64,000 nt of DNA from JBIYSM02 sp044759095 (GCF_044759095.2 NZ_JBIYSM020000005.1:1-64000), one strand, 5' to 3'; shown: positions 17,334 to 25,592, counted from the stretch's first letter. Numbers and translations: made by a program. The notes: generated by a model from the sequence alone, not told the origin.

Positions 17334-18452
17334 ATGGCTACGATTCAGTTGGATAAACGCAAAATGGAGGCTGCCGTCCTCGGGGGAGCGGTCCTGGGCG
17401 GCGGTGGGGGAGGATGGATCGAAGACGGCATGCAGTTGGGGAGACTGGCCCTCGAGGTCGGTCACCCCAGACTGGTTACGATCGACGAATTGGACGATGA
17501 CGCGACCATCGTCACCGTATCCCTCGTCGGAGCGCCCGCCGCTCCCGACAAGTACGTAAAACCCGTCCACTACCTGCGCGCGCTCGAGCTGTTGTCCGAG
17601 CGAATGGGGGGGAAGATTGACGGCATCATCACCAACGAAAACGGTGCCAGCACCACGGTCAACGGGTGGTTTCAATCAGCCGTTACGGGGATTCCCGTCG
17701 TCGACGCTCCCTGCAATGGACGGGCCCACCCAACGGGGAGCATGGGCTCGATGAACCTGTCCGAACAGAGTGACTATGTGTCCGTGCAGGCAGCAGCCGG
17801 CGGCAGGGGCAGGAATTACGTCGAGCTGGCCGTGTCCGGCGCGCTTGATACCGTCTCGTCCATGATCCGGACGGTTTCCATCAGTGCCGGCGGCATGGTC
17901 GCCGTTGCGCGCAATCCGGTGAAGGCCGCGTACGTGAGACAAAACGGGGCTCCGGGGGCGATTCAACAAGCGATTCAAGTCGGCGAGGCGCTGTTGGCCC
18001 ACGAAGGGGAGAAAGCGGTTGACGCGGTTGTGGCGCTGCTGGGTGGAAACGTGATCGCGATGGGCGAAGTGACGGGATTCCACCTGGAAACGACGGGAGG
18101 TTTTGACGTCGGCAGGGTGATCGTCGGCGTCTGCGAGCTGACGTTCTGGAACGAATACATGACGGCGGAGATCAACGGAGAGAGGCTGGCGACGTTTCCC
18201 GATCTGATCATGACGTTTGATGCGGAAAGCGGCAGGCCGCTCGTCTCTGCTGCTGTGACCAGGGGGCAAAAAGTGGCGGTGATTGCCGTCCCGAAAGAAA
18301 ACTTGCGCCTGGGTTCGACTATGCGAAACAAAAACCTGATCCAGCCGATCGAAAAGATCATCGGCAAGTCGGTGCTGCCGTATGTATTTGGAAACAAGGC
18401 AAACGAGGAGGCACTACGCGATGTCGCTGAAACAAACGCTGATTGTCTATGA
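17334..18452 (+). CDS. DUF917 / S-methyl-thiohydantoin desulfurase-like domain protein
   Basis: 372 residues. Opens with a Gly-rich stretch, LGGAVLGGGGGG, and holds ITNENGASTTVNGW and VVDAPCNGRAHPTGSMGSM, the last with a conserved Cys/Asp region of DUF917. The family often lies beside hydantoinase-like genes; its chemistry is poorly defined. SD GGTGAGG. It overlaps the next gene by 32 bases, so the two are translated together. Confidence 0.85.
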   Translation: MATIQLDKRKMEAAVLGGAVLGGGGGGWIEDGMQLGRLALEVGHPRLVTIDELDDDATIVTVSLVGAPAAPDKYVKPVHYLRALELLSERMGGKIDGIITNENGASTTVNGWFQSAVTGIPVVDAPCNGRAHPTGSMGSMNLSEQSDYVSVQAAAGGRGRNYVELAVSGALDTVSSMIRTVSISAGGMVAVARNPVKAAYVRQNGAPGAIQQAIQVGEALLAHEGEKAVDAVVALLGGNVIAMGEVTGFHLETTGGFDVGRVIVGVCELTFWNEYMTAEINGERLATFPDLIMTFDAESGRPLVSAAVTRGQKVAVIAVPKENLRLGSTMRNKNLIQPIEKIIGKSVLPYVFGNKANEEALRDVAETNADCL

Positions 18453-19371
18453 AACGCTTGACAGTGCTTACGTATCCGGGCAAGACGTGAAAGAGCTGTT
18501 TTCCGCTTTTCCGGAGGTGCAAGTGAGCGTCCGGACCGTTGAAGGGGAGAAGGGAAGAACCGACTTTGTCAAAATCGTGATCCCCGGGACTGACGGGAAG
18601 TCAAACGGCGGAAACGCCCCTACCTTTGGCATCGTCGGACGCCTGGGCGGCATAGGCGCGCGCCCGAGCCGGATCGGTCTGGTGTCAGATGCCGACGGTG
18701 CGGTCGCCGCGATTGCCGCTGCTCTGAAACTGGCCGAGATGAAAAAACGGGGAGATCACCTGCCGGGAGACGTGATCGTCACCACGCACATCTGCCCGGA
18801 CGCGCCGACGAAACCGCACGAACCGGTCGACTTTATGGATTCGCCGGTTGATATTCTCACGATGAATCAGTATGAAGTCACTCCCGAGATGGAAGCGATC
18901 CTGTCCATTGACACCACGAAAGGCAATCGGGTGATCAACCACAAGGGCATCGCCATATCTCCAACGGTGAAAGAAGGGTACATCCTGCGGGTGAGTGAGG
19001 ATTTGCTGCGGATTATGGAAATGGTCACCGGACAGCTGCCCGTTACCTTTCCGATCACGACGCAGGACATCACGCCGTACGGCAACGGTCTGTTCCACAT
19101 CAACAGCATCCTGCAGCCTGCGGTAGCGACGTCGGCACCGGTGGTGGGAGTGGCGATTACCGCGCAGTCTGTCGTTCCGGGATGCGGCACAGGGGCAAGT
19201 CACGAAATCGACATCGCCACCGCCGCCAAATTTGCGGTCGAAGTGGCGAAGGAGTTCACCCGCCGCACCTGCTCCTTCTACAGCAAGGAGGAGTTCGAAC
19301 GCTTGAACACGCTGTACGGCCCGATGAAGATCCTGCAGACGATGGGCAGGGAGTCGGCTGCGCAGTCATAA
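18421..19371 (+). CDS. DUF1177-family protein of unknown function
   Basis: 316 residues from ATG 18421 (SD GAGGAGG). Recognised by TLDSAYVSGQDVKELF, GRLGGIGARPSRIGLVSDADGAVAAIAAALKLAEM, THICPDAPTKPHEPVDFMDSP and the C-terminal VVPGCGTGASHEIDIATAAKFAVEVAKEF. The His, Asp and Cys residues in THICPD and PGCGTGASHE look like metal or catalytic sites, and the layout recalls a metallopeptidase-type amidohydrolase, but no function is established to my knowledge. Confidence 0.85.
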   Translation: MSLKQTLIVYETLDSAYVSGQDVKELFSAFPEVQVSVRTVEGEKGRTDFVKIVIPGTDGKSNGGNAPTFGIVGRLGGIGARPSRIGLVSDADGAVAAIAAALKLAEMKKRGDHLPGDVIVTTHICPDAPTKPHEPVDFMDSPVDILTMNQYEVTPEMEAILSIDTTKGNRVINHKGIAISPTVKEGYILRVSEDLLRIMEMVTGQLPVTFPITTQDITPYGNGLFHINSILQPAVATSAPVVGVAITAQSVVPGCGTGASHEIDIATAAKFAVEVAKEFTRRTCSFYSKEEFERLNTLYGPMKILQTMGRESAAQS

Positions 19372-19407
19372 GGTTGGAGAACATTCAGGAGAGAGAAGGG
19401 AATCGGT

Positions 19408-20496
19408 ATGTTTGAAGCAAGAAGAAACAAACTCGTGCAAGAGCTTCGCGAAAGAAACATGGACGCGGCGGTGATCGTCCCGGGGCCCAATCTGTATTAT
19501 TTCACCGGGCTTCATCTCAAACAAAGCGAGCGGTTGACGCTGGCGATCCTGACCAAGGAAGGGGAATTGAGCTTTGTCGTCCCGCAGGTGGAACTGACGA
19601 AAGTGGAGTCCGCCACCAACGGCCGGATCTTCTGGTATACCGATGAGCAGGGAGCGGGCAAGGCGCTGGCCGAAGCCAGGGCTGCACTGGGCAGTCTGGG
19701 AAAAGTCGGAGTGGAGTTCGGCCAGATGCGTGTGATGGAGCTCAAGGCGGCGGAAGCGTTGGGAGCGGCGTCAACCGAAGACGTCAGCGCTGCGATTGAC
19801 TCCCTGCGCATGTTCAAAGATCAGCAGGAAGTCGAACAGTTGAAAAAAGCGGTGCAGATCATCGAAGAAAGCCTTGAGGCAACCCTTCCTTTTATCAAGC
19901 CGGGTGTCAGCGAACTGGAAGTCGCTGCGCATTTGGAGTACGAAATGCGCAAGCGGGGATCGGAAGGCACTCCGTTTGGCACGATCGTCGCATCTGGATA
20001 CCGCGGTGCGCTGCCGCACGGACGGGCTTCCAGCAAAGTGATCGAGAACGGCGAACTGGTGGTGCTGGATTTCGGGGCAATCTGCGGCGGTTATGTGGGT
20101 GACATCACCAGAACGATTGCCGTGGGCGACGTCTCCGACGAATTGAAAGAGATTTACGAGGTCGTCAGAGAAGCCCAACAAGCGGCCGTGGATGTGATCA
20201 AACCGGGAATCACCGCGCATGAAGTGGACGAAACGGCGCGGAAGATCATCCGGGAGAGAGGCTTTGGAGACTATTTCACCCACCGAACGGGGCACGGTAT
20301 CGGTTTGAGCGGACACGAAGCGCCGTACATGATGCAAAACAACAAGCTCGTCCTCAAGCCGGGCATGGCGTTCACCGTAGAGCCGGGCATCTATCTGCCG
20401 AACAAGGGCGGAGTTCGCATCGAGGACAATCTTGTCGTGACGGAGGACGGGTTCATCAATTTGATGACCTACCGAAAAGACCTGATCACGCTGTAA
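19408..20496 (+). CDS. M24-family Xaa-Pro-type aminopeptidase/dipeptidase
   Basis: 362 residues. Creatinase-like N-terminal domain (PNLYYFTGLHLKQSERL), pita-bread catalytic domain from about residue 130. The five metal ligands are present: Asp in LVVLDFGA, Asp in YVGDITRT, His in HRTGHGIGLSGHE, Glu in FTVEPGIY and Glu in RIEDNLVVTEDG. It would cleave an Xaa-Pro or related bond of an imported compound. Good SD AGAAGGG. 36 bp after the DUF1177 gene. Confidence 0.93.
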   Translation: MFEARRNKLVQELRERNMDAAVIVPGPNLYYFTGLHLKQSERLTLAILTKEGELSFVVPQVELTKVESATNGRIFWYTDEQGAGKALAEARAALGSLGKVGVEFGQMRVMELKAAEALGAASTEDVSAAIDSLRMFKDQQEVEQLKKAVQIIEESLEATLPFIKPGVSELEVAAHLEYEMRKRGSEGTPFGTIVASGYRGALPHGRASSKVIENGELVVLDFGAICGGYVGDITRTIAVGDVSDELKEIYEVVREAQQAAVDVIKPGITAHEVDETARKIIRERGFGDYFTHRTGHGIGLSGHEAPYMMQNNKLVLKPGMAFTVEPGIYLPNKGGVRIEDNLVVTEDGFINLMTYRKDLITL

Positions 20497-20511
20497 GGAT
20501 GTGAGGCAAGC

Positions 20512-21711
20512 ATGGACATCGCACAAATCAGAAAAGATACGCCGCTTCATGAGCAGTACTCGTACATCAACACGGCTGCGGCTTCCGCACCTCCCCGGCA
20601 GGTGGTCGAGGCCATCACCGACTACCTCAGCAAAACAGCGAGCCTCGGGCCGTATTTGCCCTCGTTTCGCAAGGAGACGTACGCCAAAGTAGACGAAATC
20701 AGGGGAAAAGCCGGGGCGTTTATCGGTGCGTCGGCCAGTGAAATTGCCTTTACGAAAAACGGAACGGAAGCGATCAACTTCATCGCGAACGGCCTCTCCT
20801 GGAACGAAGGGGACGAGGTGATTCTCGCCGACCTCGAGTTTCACAGCAACTTCGTTCCGTGGCTGAAGCTTCAGAGCGAAGGGAAAATCAAACTGAAGGT
20901 GCTGAAGACGGACAAAAGCGGAGTGATTTCCGTAGCGGAGCTGGAGAAATTGTTCACTCCCCGCACCCGCCTGATCACCGTTTCCCACCTGCCAAACGCT
21001 TCCGGCGCGCTGCAGCCGGTGAAGGAAATCTGTGCGCTGGCGAAACGGCACAACGTCCTGACGCTGATCAACGCGTCGCAGACGCTCGGCCTGGTGCCGA
21101 TCGACGTCAAGGAACTGAACTGCGATTTTCTCGCGGCTTGCGGCCGCAAGTGGCTGAGGGGTCCCGAGGGATCGGGCATTTTGTACATCCGCGAAGAGCT
21201 GATTGACTCGATACAGCCGACATTGATCGGTTGGGGAGGCACCACCTGGGATTTTGACACCAACGAGTATTCGTTCCTGCCGATCGCCAAACGGGTGGAA
21301 GCGGGTTGTCCGATCGTTCCGTCCATTTTGGGGCTGGGAGCGGCGATCGACTACGCCGCCAACATCGGCATCGAGGCCGTCTACGAGCGGGTCAAGGAGC
21401 TGACCCAATACGCGGTTGAGCGGATGCAGACGATTCCTGGGATCGCCATTTACGGCCCCGAAAGCATCGAAAATCGCCTGGGGATCATTCCGTTCAACGT
21501 GGACGGCTTGACGCCCGACCGAATCACCGAATTTTTGGAAGAACACCGCATCATCATTGAAGCGGGGACGTTTATGGCCAACACCATGCTGCAGCAGTAC
21601 GGCATCGCGAAAATGGCGAGATTGTCCCCGCACTACTTCAACACAACGGAGGAAATTGACAGGGCTGTGGAACTGATCAAGGTCCTGGTGGAGAAGGAGA
21701 GTAAGCGATGA
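20512..21711 (+). CDS. Class V aminotransferase-fold PLP enzyme, with altered cofactor Asp
   Basis: 399 residues. PLP-binding Lys213 is in CGRKWLRGPEGSG; TKNGTEAINFIANGL and EFHSNFVPWLKL match the cysteine desulfurase/epimerase-like group. The usual Asp that holds the pyridine nitrogen (DGAQ motif) is Asn187 here (INASQTLG), with Gln190 kept. It starts 12 bp after the M24 gene and its stop overlaps the next start (ATGA), so it belongs to the same operon. Reaction unknown; lyase, desulfurase or epimerase activity on an amino-acid product is possible. Confidence 0.88.
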   Translation: MDIAQIRKDTPLHEQYSYINTAAASAPPRQVVEAITDYLSKTASLGPYLPSFRKETYAKVDEIRGKAGAFIGASASEIAFTKNGTEAINFIANGLSWNEGDEVILADLEFHSNFVPWLKLQSEGKIKLKVLKTDKSGVISVAELEKLFTPRTRLITVSHLPNASGALQPVKEICALAKRHNVLTLINASQTLGLVPIDVKELNCDFLAACGRKWLRGPEGSGILYIREELIDSIQPTLIGWGGTTWDFDTNEYSFLPIAKRVEAGCPIVPSILGLGAAIDYAANIGIEAVYERVKELTQYAVERMQTIPGIAIYGPESIENRLGIIPFNVDGLTPDRITEFLEEHRIIIEAGTFMANTMLQQYGIAKMARLSPHYFNTTEEIDRAVELIKVLVEKESKR

Positions 21712-22670
21712 ACAAGTTTTTGCTCGAATCAGCCTATAACGTGTTGAAAAATGGACTGCAGATCAAGCGGGAGGAAGAGGTTCTGATCGTCGCCGACGAC
21801 AAGCAGGAGCCTTCGCTGGCAGACGCTTTTTTCATCGCCGGTTCGCTTCTGGGGGCGAAAGTGGGGAAAATCATCTATCCGGCGGTCCCGACGCAAAATG
21901 CCGAGCCGATGCCGTTTGTCGCGGCAAGTTTGCAATCCGTTCAAGCGGCAGTCATTCTGCCCAAAGTATCCATCACCCACGTGGAAGCGATTCGCCAGGC
22001 CCGCAAACAAGGCACGCGCGTGCTTGTCTGCAGCGGCTTGGATGAGCGGATGATGACCGGCGCGGTGAACGCCGATTACGAAAAGCTGAGCGAGCTGACC
22101 AACAAGTTTGTCAAGCTGTTTGAATCGGCTGACCGGGTCCGCGTGACGTGCGCCAACGGAACGGATGTCGAGTTTTCCGTCCAGGGAAGACAGACGATGG
22201 CCGTGGACGGCATTTGCAATCAGCCCGGCCAGTGGAACTTCGCCCCCGCGGGGACAACCGCGACAGCGCCGCTCGAAGGCACCACGAACGGAACGATCGT
22301 GTTTGACGGAAGCCTGGCGCCTTTCGGCATCGTCGATCAACCCGTCGTTTTGCGAGTGGAAAAAGGACTGATCCGGGAAATAACCGGCGGGCGGACGGCG
22401 CAGGAATTTGCCGCTCTCCTCGCCTCGTTTGAGAACGAGAATGTCTACAACATCGCGGAGATGGGCATCGGCACCAACGAAAAGGCGGAGCTCAGCGGCA
22501 AGCTGATTGAGGACGAGCGGATATTGGGCGCGTTCCACTTCGGTATCGGCAAAAGCTTGAATATCGGCGGCAATGTAGACGCGCCGTTCCACACCGACGG
22601 CATGATCATGAAGCCGACTGTCTACGTCGACGGGCAAGTCGTGGTGGAAGACGGGAAGATTCTGCTCTGA
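21708..22670 (+). CDS. M29 aminopeptidase / NicX (2,5-dihydroxypyridine dioxygenase)-like metalloenzyme
   Basis: 320 residues. The C-terminal part has EMGIGTNEKAELSG, IEDERILGAFHFGIGKS and DAPFHTDGMI; the His...HxD arrangement is the metal site of the M29/NicX superfamily. M29 peptidases bind two metals, NicX binds one iron, and the sequence alone does not decide. It is the last gene of the IclR-linked block, its start overlaps the aminotransferase stop by 4 bases, and a repeat copy with hairpin follows. Confidence 0.82.
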   Translation: MNKFLLESAYNVLKNGLQIKREEEVLIVADDKQEPSLADAFFIAGSLLGAKVGKIIYPAVPTQNAEPMPFVAASLQSVQAAVILPKVSITHVEAIRQARKQGTRVLVCSGLDERMMTGAVNADYEKLSELTNKFVKLFESADRVRVTCANGTDVEFSVQGRQTMAVDGICNQPGQWNFAPAGTTATAPLEGTTNGTIVFDGSLAPFGIVDQPVVLRVEKGLIREITGGRTAQEFAALLASFENENVYNIAEMGIGTNEKAELSGKLIEDERILGAFHFGIGKSLNIGGNVDAPFHTDGMIMKPTVYVDGQVVVEDGKILL

Positions 22671-22695
22671 ACCGATCGCCGGTTAAGGCAGCAGC

Positions 22696-22759
22696 GTGCC
22701 TGTCACAGTCTGAAACATATTGAAAGGGTCTGTCTCGAAAGAGGTAGGCTCTTTCATTT
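22696..22759 (+). repeat. Diverged copy 5 of the 69-bp GGTGCCTGTCAC repeat, also terminator-like
   Basis: GTGCCTGTCAC followed by the same AAAGGGTCTGTC...GGCTCTTT hairpin arms as copies 3 and 4, with several changes. It sits 26 bp after the NicX-like gene and closes that block. Confidence 0.8.
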
Positions 22760-22825
22760 TCAAAAATTTAGCCCCGCATCCATTTCCGGACACAGGGCAT
22801 TTTTATCCTCGTAAGCGTGAAATAG

Positions 22826-22858
22826 TCCCCACCTTGTGAAGGATAGGGACTGCTTTTA
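22826..22858 (-). terminator. Hairpin downstream of mazF
   Basis: On the minus strand, AGTCCCTATCCTT pairs with AAGGTGGGGACT around a short loop, followed by ATTTC; a weak T tract, so termination is only probable. It lies between the mazF stop (22905) and the repeat. Confidence 0.5.
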
Positions 22859-22904
22859 TGGGTGCAATCCACTGTCATCCCCCGGATTTCAGGAGGGCTT
22901 GGTT

Positions 22905-23288
22905 TTAGGCTAGCATTGAGCGAACGTACGTAACCACTTGCTGATAAAAGAGGGAGCTCGGGTCGATTTGCCCGATAACGGTTGCGTTTCTTGCATTAAG
23001 ATCAAGGGATTTAACGTGATCAGTTAAAGCCACACCGTTAAGTTGGGTATAGCCGTTCCCTACTAAAGCGCCATTAATGGGGATACCGGGAGGAACGGGA
23101 ACCTCGAAATTATAACCTTTTGCTTGAGCGGTAACCGGAACAATGATGGCTAGCTCCGAAATCGAGGGATCAATAAGACCGTCAGATATTACGATTGCGG
23201 GGCGATACCCGGCCTGCTCATGACCGGATTGCGGATAGAGATTCATCCAAACAATACTCCCGCGCGTCACAGTTCCTGTAATCGACAT
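22905..23288 (-). CDS. MazF/PemK-family toxin (endoribonuclease)
   Basis: 127 residues. PemK landmarks: GSIVWMNLYPQSGHEQAGYRPAIVIS (Arg and Pro of the RPxxV core), then ELAIIVPVT, and a C-terminal NATVIGQIDPSSL. Such toxins cut mRNA at short sequences and are held inactive by the upstream antitoxin. Its ATG overlaps the antitoxin stop by one base (TGATG), giving coupled translation. Confidence 0.92.
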   Translation of the reverse strand: MSITGTVTRGSIVWMNLYPQSGHEQAGYRPAIVISDGLIDPSISELAIIVPVTAQAKGYNFEVPVPPGIPINGALVGNGYTQLNGVALTDHVKSLDLNARNATVIGQIDPSSLFYQQVVTYVRSMLA

Positions 23289-23608
23289 CAGATTATTTCA
23301 TCCCCTACAGGCTCATATGATTCATCATGGCTACGAACACCGGGCTTCGAGGTACCACGAAGTGAGAGAAACAGTGCCCTTAGGTCATCCTGGTTGTCGG
23401 CTGCAGGAAATACTGGACGGATAACGACCTCACCCTTATCAGAAACATGGAACCCAACCTCGACTCCATCCCCTAACTTAGTAAGTTTTACAACCTCGGA
23501 TGGAATACGGAGGGCCAAACTATTTCCCCATTTGCGAATCGTGCCTTTTGCTACCGGTTGAGCTAGTGCTGTCACGGTAATCAACCCCTTGCTTGTTTGA
23601 TGGCTCAA
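23288..23608 (-). CDS. MazE/AbrB-type antitoxin
   Basis: 106 residues from TTG 23608 (SD GGGGGTG); a GTG 36 bases further in, also with an SD (AAGGGG), is an alternative. Contains the SpoVT-AbrB swapped-hairpin pattern GTIRKWGNSLALRIPSEVVKLTKLGDGVEVGF, and a disordered acidic tail that would mask MazF. First gene of the pair, with direct repeats over its promoter. Confidence 0.9.
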   Translation of the reverse strand: MSHQTSKGLITVTALAQPVAKGTIRKWGNSLALRIPSEVVKLTKLGDGVEVGFHVSDKGEVVIRPVFPAADNQDDLRALFLSLRGTSKPGVRSHDESYEPVGDEII

Positions 23609-23630
23609 ATATACTACACCCCCTTGCGAA

Positions 23631-23650
23631 TGTATATACTATGTATATAC
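23631..23650. promoter_or_regulatory. Likely MazE operator
   Basis: TGTATATAC occurs twice (23631-23639 and 23642-23650), and GTATATAC is itself a palindrome. It lies 22 bases upstream of the antitoxin start, where antitoxins of this type autorepress. Confidence 0.55.
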
Positions 23651-23688
23651 AAAAAAACGTCGATTGATACATGAACGGGGATAGGTCT

Positions 23689-23708
23689 GGTGCCTGTCAC
23701 CACCCGAA
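23689..23708 (+). repeat. Dispersed GGTGCCTGTCAC repeat, copy 6
   Basis: GGTGCCTGTCACCACCCGAA, between mazEF and the glycosyltransferase gene. Confidence 0.85.
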
Positions 23709-23756
23709 TTTATGATATAGTAGAGAGGATACAACAGAAAAACGCGGAGGTTCCAG

Positions 23757-24659
23757 ATGTCCAGTAACGATCCGTTGGTATCCGTTATCTTTCCTGTGAA
23801 AAATGAAGGGATCCATGTAAAAAATACGATGGACTCCTTGCAGAAAGCCAAAACGAATGTGAGCTATGAAGTGATCGTCGTCGACGATGCCTCTGAAGAT
23901 GGATGTTGTGATTTCCTCTCTGCCCATGAGTACCCGTTTCCCGTTACCCTTGTCCGGACAAAGGGGTTGGGTGCATCCAATGCCAGGAACGCCGGTGCAG
24001 AAAAAGCGAATGGCACCTATTATATCTTTTGTGATGCGCACCTGTTTTTTGAAGACTATTGGATCGACAAATGTATCGAGCCGATTGAGAAAGGAATGGC
24101 GGACGGTGTCGTTCCGGGTATTGCTCCCCATGACAAACCCAATACGGTTGGATACGGTTATACCATCAATCTGGAGAAGTTTAAAGCAAGCTTCAATGGA
24201 AAAAGCATCCTCACAAAAGGTCTTCACCCCGTTGAAACACCCTTTCTTCCCGGAGGGTGTTTGGCCATCACCAAAAAAGTCTTTGATGACATTGGAGGCT
24301 TTGACAAGGGTTTTATCGTCTGGGGGCATGAGGACGTTGAGATTTCTCTCAAAATGTGGCTGTTTGGCTATAAGTGTTATGTACAGCCGCAGGTAAAGGT
24401 CTTGCACGTATTCAGGAAATCATTCCCCTATAAAGTGAGTGTTACGCATGCAGACTATAATATGATGCGAATGGCGTACAGTCATTTTAGTGAAGAACGA
24501 ATTGAGAAATGTAAGAAATATATTCGCGTTCCGGAAAAAACCGAGCAAATCGTAAAAGCCGTCATTGCGAATGGAGCCATGGAACAAAGAGACAGGTATT
24601 TTGCTCGCAGAAGATTCGATGACGATTGGTTTTTCAAGCATTTTAAAATCAACTTCTAA
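23757..24659 (+). CDS. Family 2/27-like glycosyltransferase (polypeptide GalNAc-transferase-like)
   Basis: 300 residues. GT-A fold: VSVIFPVKNEG and VIVVDDASEDG at the start, RNAGAEKANGTYYIFCDAH with a DxH metal motif in place of DxD, then TPFLPGGCLAITKKVF and VWGHEDVEISLKMWLFGYK. DxH plus the WGxExxEIS-type segment is characteristic of the polypeptide N-acetylgalactosaminyltransferase group. No signal peptide or membrane segment. SD CGGAGG. It is alone, bracketed by two repeat copies (23689, 24673). Acceptor unknown. Confidence 0.85.
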   Translation: MSSNDPLVSVIFPVKNEGIHVKNTMDSLQKAKTNVSYEVIVVDDASEDGCCDFLSAHEYPFPVTLVRTKGLGASNARNAGAEKANGTYYIFCDAHLFFEDYWIDKCIEPIEKGMADGVVPGIAPHDKPNTVGYGYTINLEKFKASFNGKSILTKGLHPVETPFLPGGCLAITKKVFDDIGGFDKGFIVWGHEDVEISLKMWLFGYKCYVQPQVKVLHVFRKSFPYKVSVTHADYNMMRMAYSHFSEERIEKCKKYIRVPEKTEQIVKAVIANGAMEQRDRYFARRRFDDDWFFKHFKINF

Positions 24660-24672
24660 CCGGATGGGATCA

Positions 24673-24687
24673 GTGCCTGTCATCCCC
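24673..24687 (+). repeat. Dispersed repeat, degenerate copy 7
   Basis: GTGCCTGTCATCCCC, 14 bp after the glycosyltransferase stop; the last copy seen in the window. Confidence 0.65.
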
Positions 24688-25072
24688 TGCTTTCCCGTAC
24701 CCATATTCACCGCAACGGCAGCGTTTCCAAAAACGTATTCATTGTTGATCGCCTGGGTAAAGTGGAGGCTGTAGCCAGGACCACAAGCTGGGCTCTGCCA
24801 TTGCAACAGTCAACAAAGCTGCCACCCTTTCTCTACTCGATGTGTTTGATCACTCACGCGCTACAGTAGACCTTGCACAACCTGGTGCAGCGACAATTCC
24901 GGTGACCATCACCGAACCAGGATTGTACACATTTCAGGTATTGATTACAGGTTTCTGGGTACGAAGAATGTTTCCAATGTACAGGTCGTTGAGGGACTGC
25001 CCGATAAACAAACTGACTGTAATTCGACATTTTTCTACAAAAAACGGCATGTTTTGCCGATACCTACTATAG
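24688..25072 (+). pseudogene. Decayed coding remnant of unknown identity
   Basis: No intact gene lies between 24660 and 25621. Protein-like stretches occur in different frames: NVFIVDRLGKVEA (about 24735-24775), then ATLSLLDVFDHSRATVDL and TITEPGLYTFQVL (about 24820-24945), then TKNVSNVQVVEGLPDKQT in another frame. The order and style suggest one extracellular beta-rich protein broken by frameshifts. I do not recognise the family. Confidence 0.35.
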
Positions 25073-25093
25073 ACGTTCGTTTCACCTCGCTTC

Positions 25094-25127
25094 CCCTTGG
25101 TCTCCCTTGGCTAAGGGGCCTTTTTTG
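25094..25127 (+). terminator. Terminator-like hairpin in the decayed region
   Basis: CCCCTT (25094-25099) with AAGGGG (25114-25119), then CC and six T. Confidence 0.5.
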
Positions 25128-25257
25128 GGGCGTAACCCTTTTCGGCAAGGTGGTCAGACCAATTACCATAATTTATGCATGAATGGACGATCATCTGCTG
25201 CCGATGAACAGAGTAAGGAGGTAATTCCTCTACCCGTTGTTCTTGGGGTATTGATAT

Positions 25258-25296
25258 GAGGCAGTCAATCTGTGCAGAAGACTGCCTCCTTTTTTC
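25258..25296 (+). terminator. Strong terminator hairpin
   Basis: GAGGCAGTC (25258-25266) pairs exactly with GACTGCCTC (25280-25288), followed by CTTTTTT. Confidence 0.85.
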
Positions 25297-25396
25297 ATTC
25301 CGTTCCAATTGAGGATAAGCTTCCCTCACTTACCAACAGAACGCTAAGGAAACCTCTCATCAAAGTACATATAATAAACTCATTCACGTACTACTT

Positions 25397-25430
25397 CTCC
25401 GATCACATTTTGGGTGGTCGGAGCTTTTTA
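25397..25430 (+). terminator. Terminator hairpin
   Basis: CTCCGA (25397-25402) with TCGGAG (25418-25423), followed by CTTTTTA. Confidence 0.75.
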
Positions 25431-25443
25431 TTATCCATGAATC

Positions 25444-25477
25444 AAAACCCGTCTCTGTCCTGGAAGAGACGGGTTTT
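25444..25477. terminator. Bidirectional terminator
   Basis: Perfect 13-bp stem AAAACCCGTCTCT (25444-25456) / AGAGACGGGTTTT (25465-25477), 8-base loop. Confidence 0.85.
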
Positions 25478-25560
25478 ATATTGCTGTACCATTATATACA
25501 TGTTGATGATATAACGGGTTATATATTACTGTATAGATAACAACCTGTAACCTTAGGTTT

Positions 25561-25592
25561 TCCCCCTCGCCTGGCGTTGGGGGATTATTTTT
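25561..25592 (+). terminator. Terminator hairpin next to the M6 protease gene
   Basis: TCCCCC-t-CGCC / GGCG-tt-GGGGGA (25561-25584), then TTATTTTTT. Oriented for plus-strand transcription, so it does not serve the minus-strand protease gene. Confidence 0.7.

Noticed and set aside
19771..21633. 620-codon minus-strand frame opposite the M24 and aminotransferase genes
   Set aside because: Caused by high GC and codon bias of the plus-strand genes, which have catalytic motifs and good ribosome sites; the mirror protein is Arg/His/Asp-rich with no domain.
25111..25329. 72-codon minus-strand frame in the decayed region
   Set aside because: Crosses a strong terminator hairpin, has no SD and no recognised family; kept only as decayed sequence.
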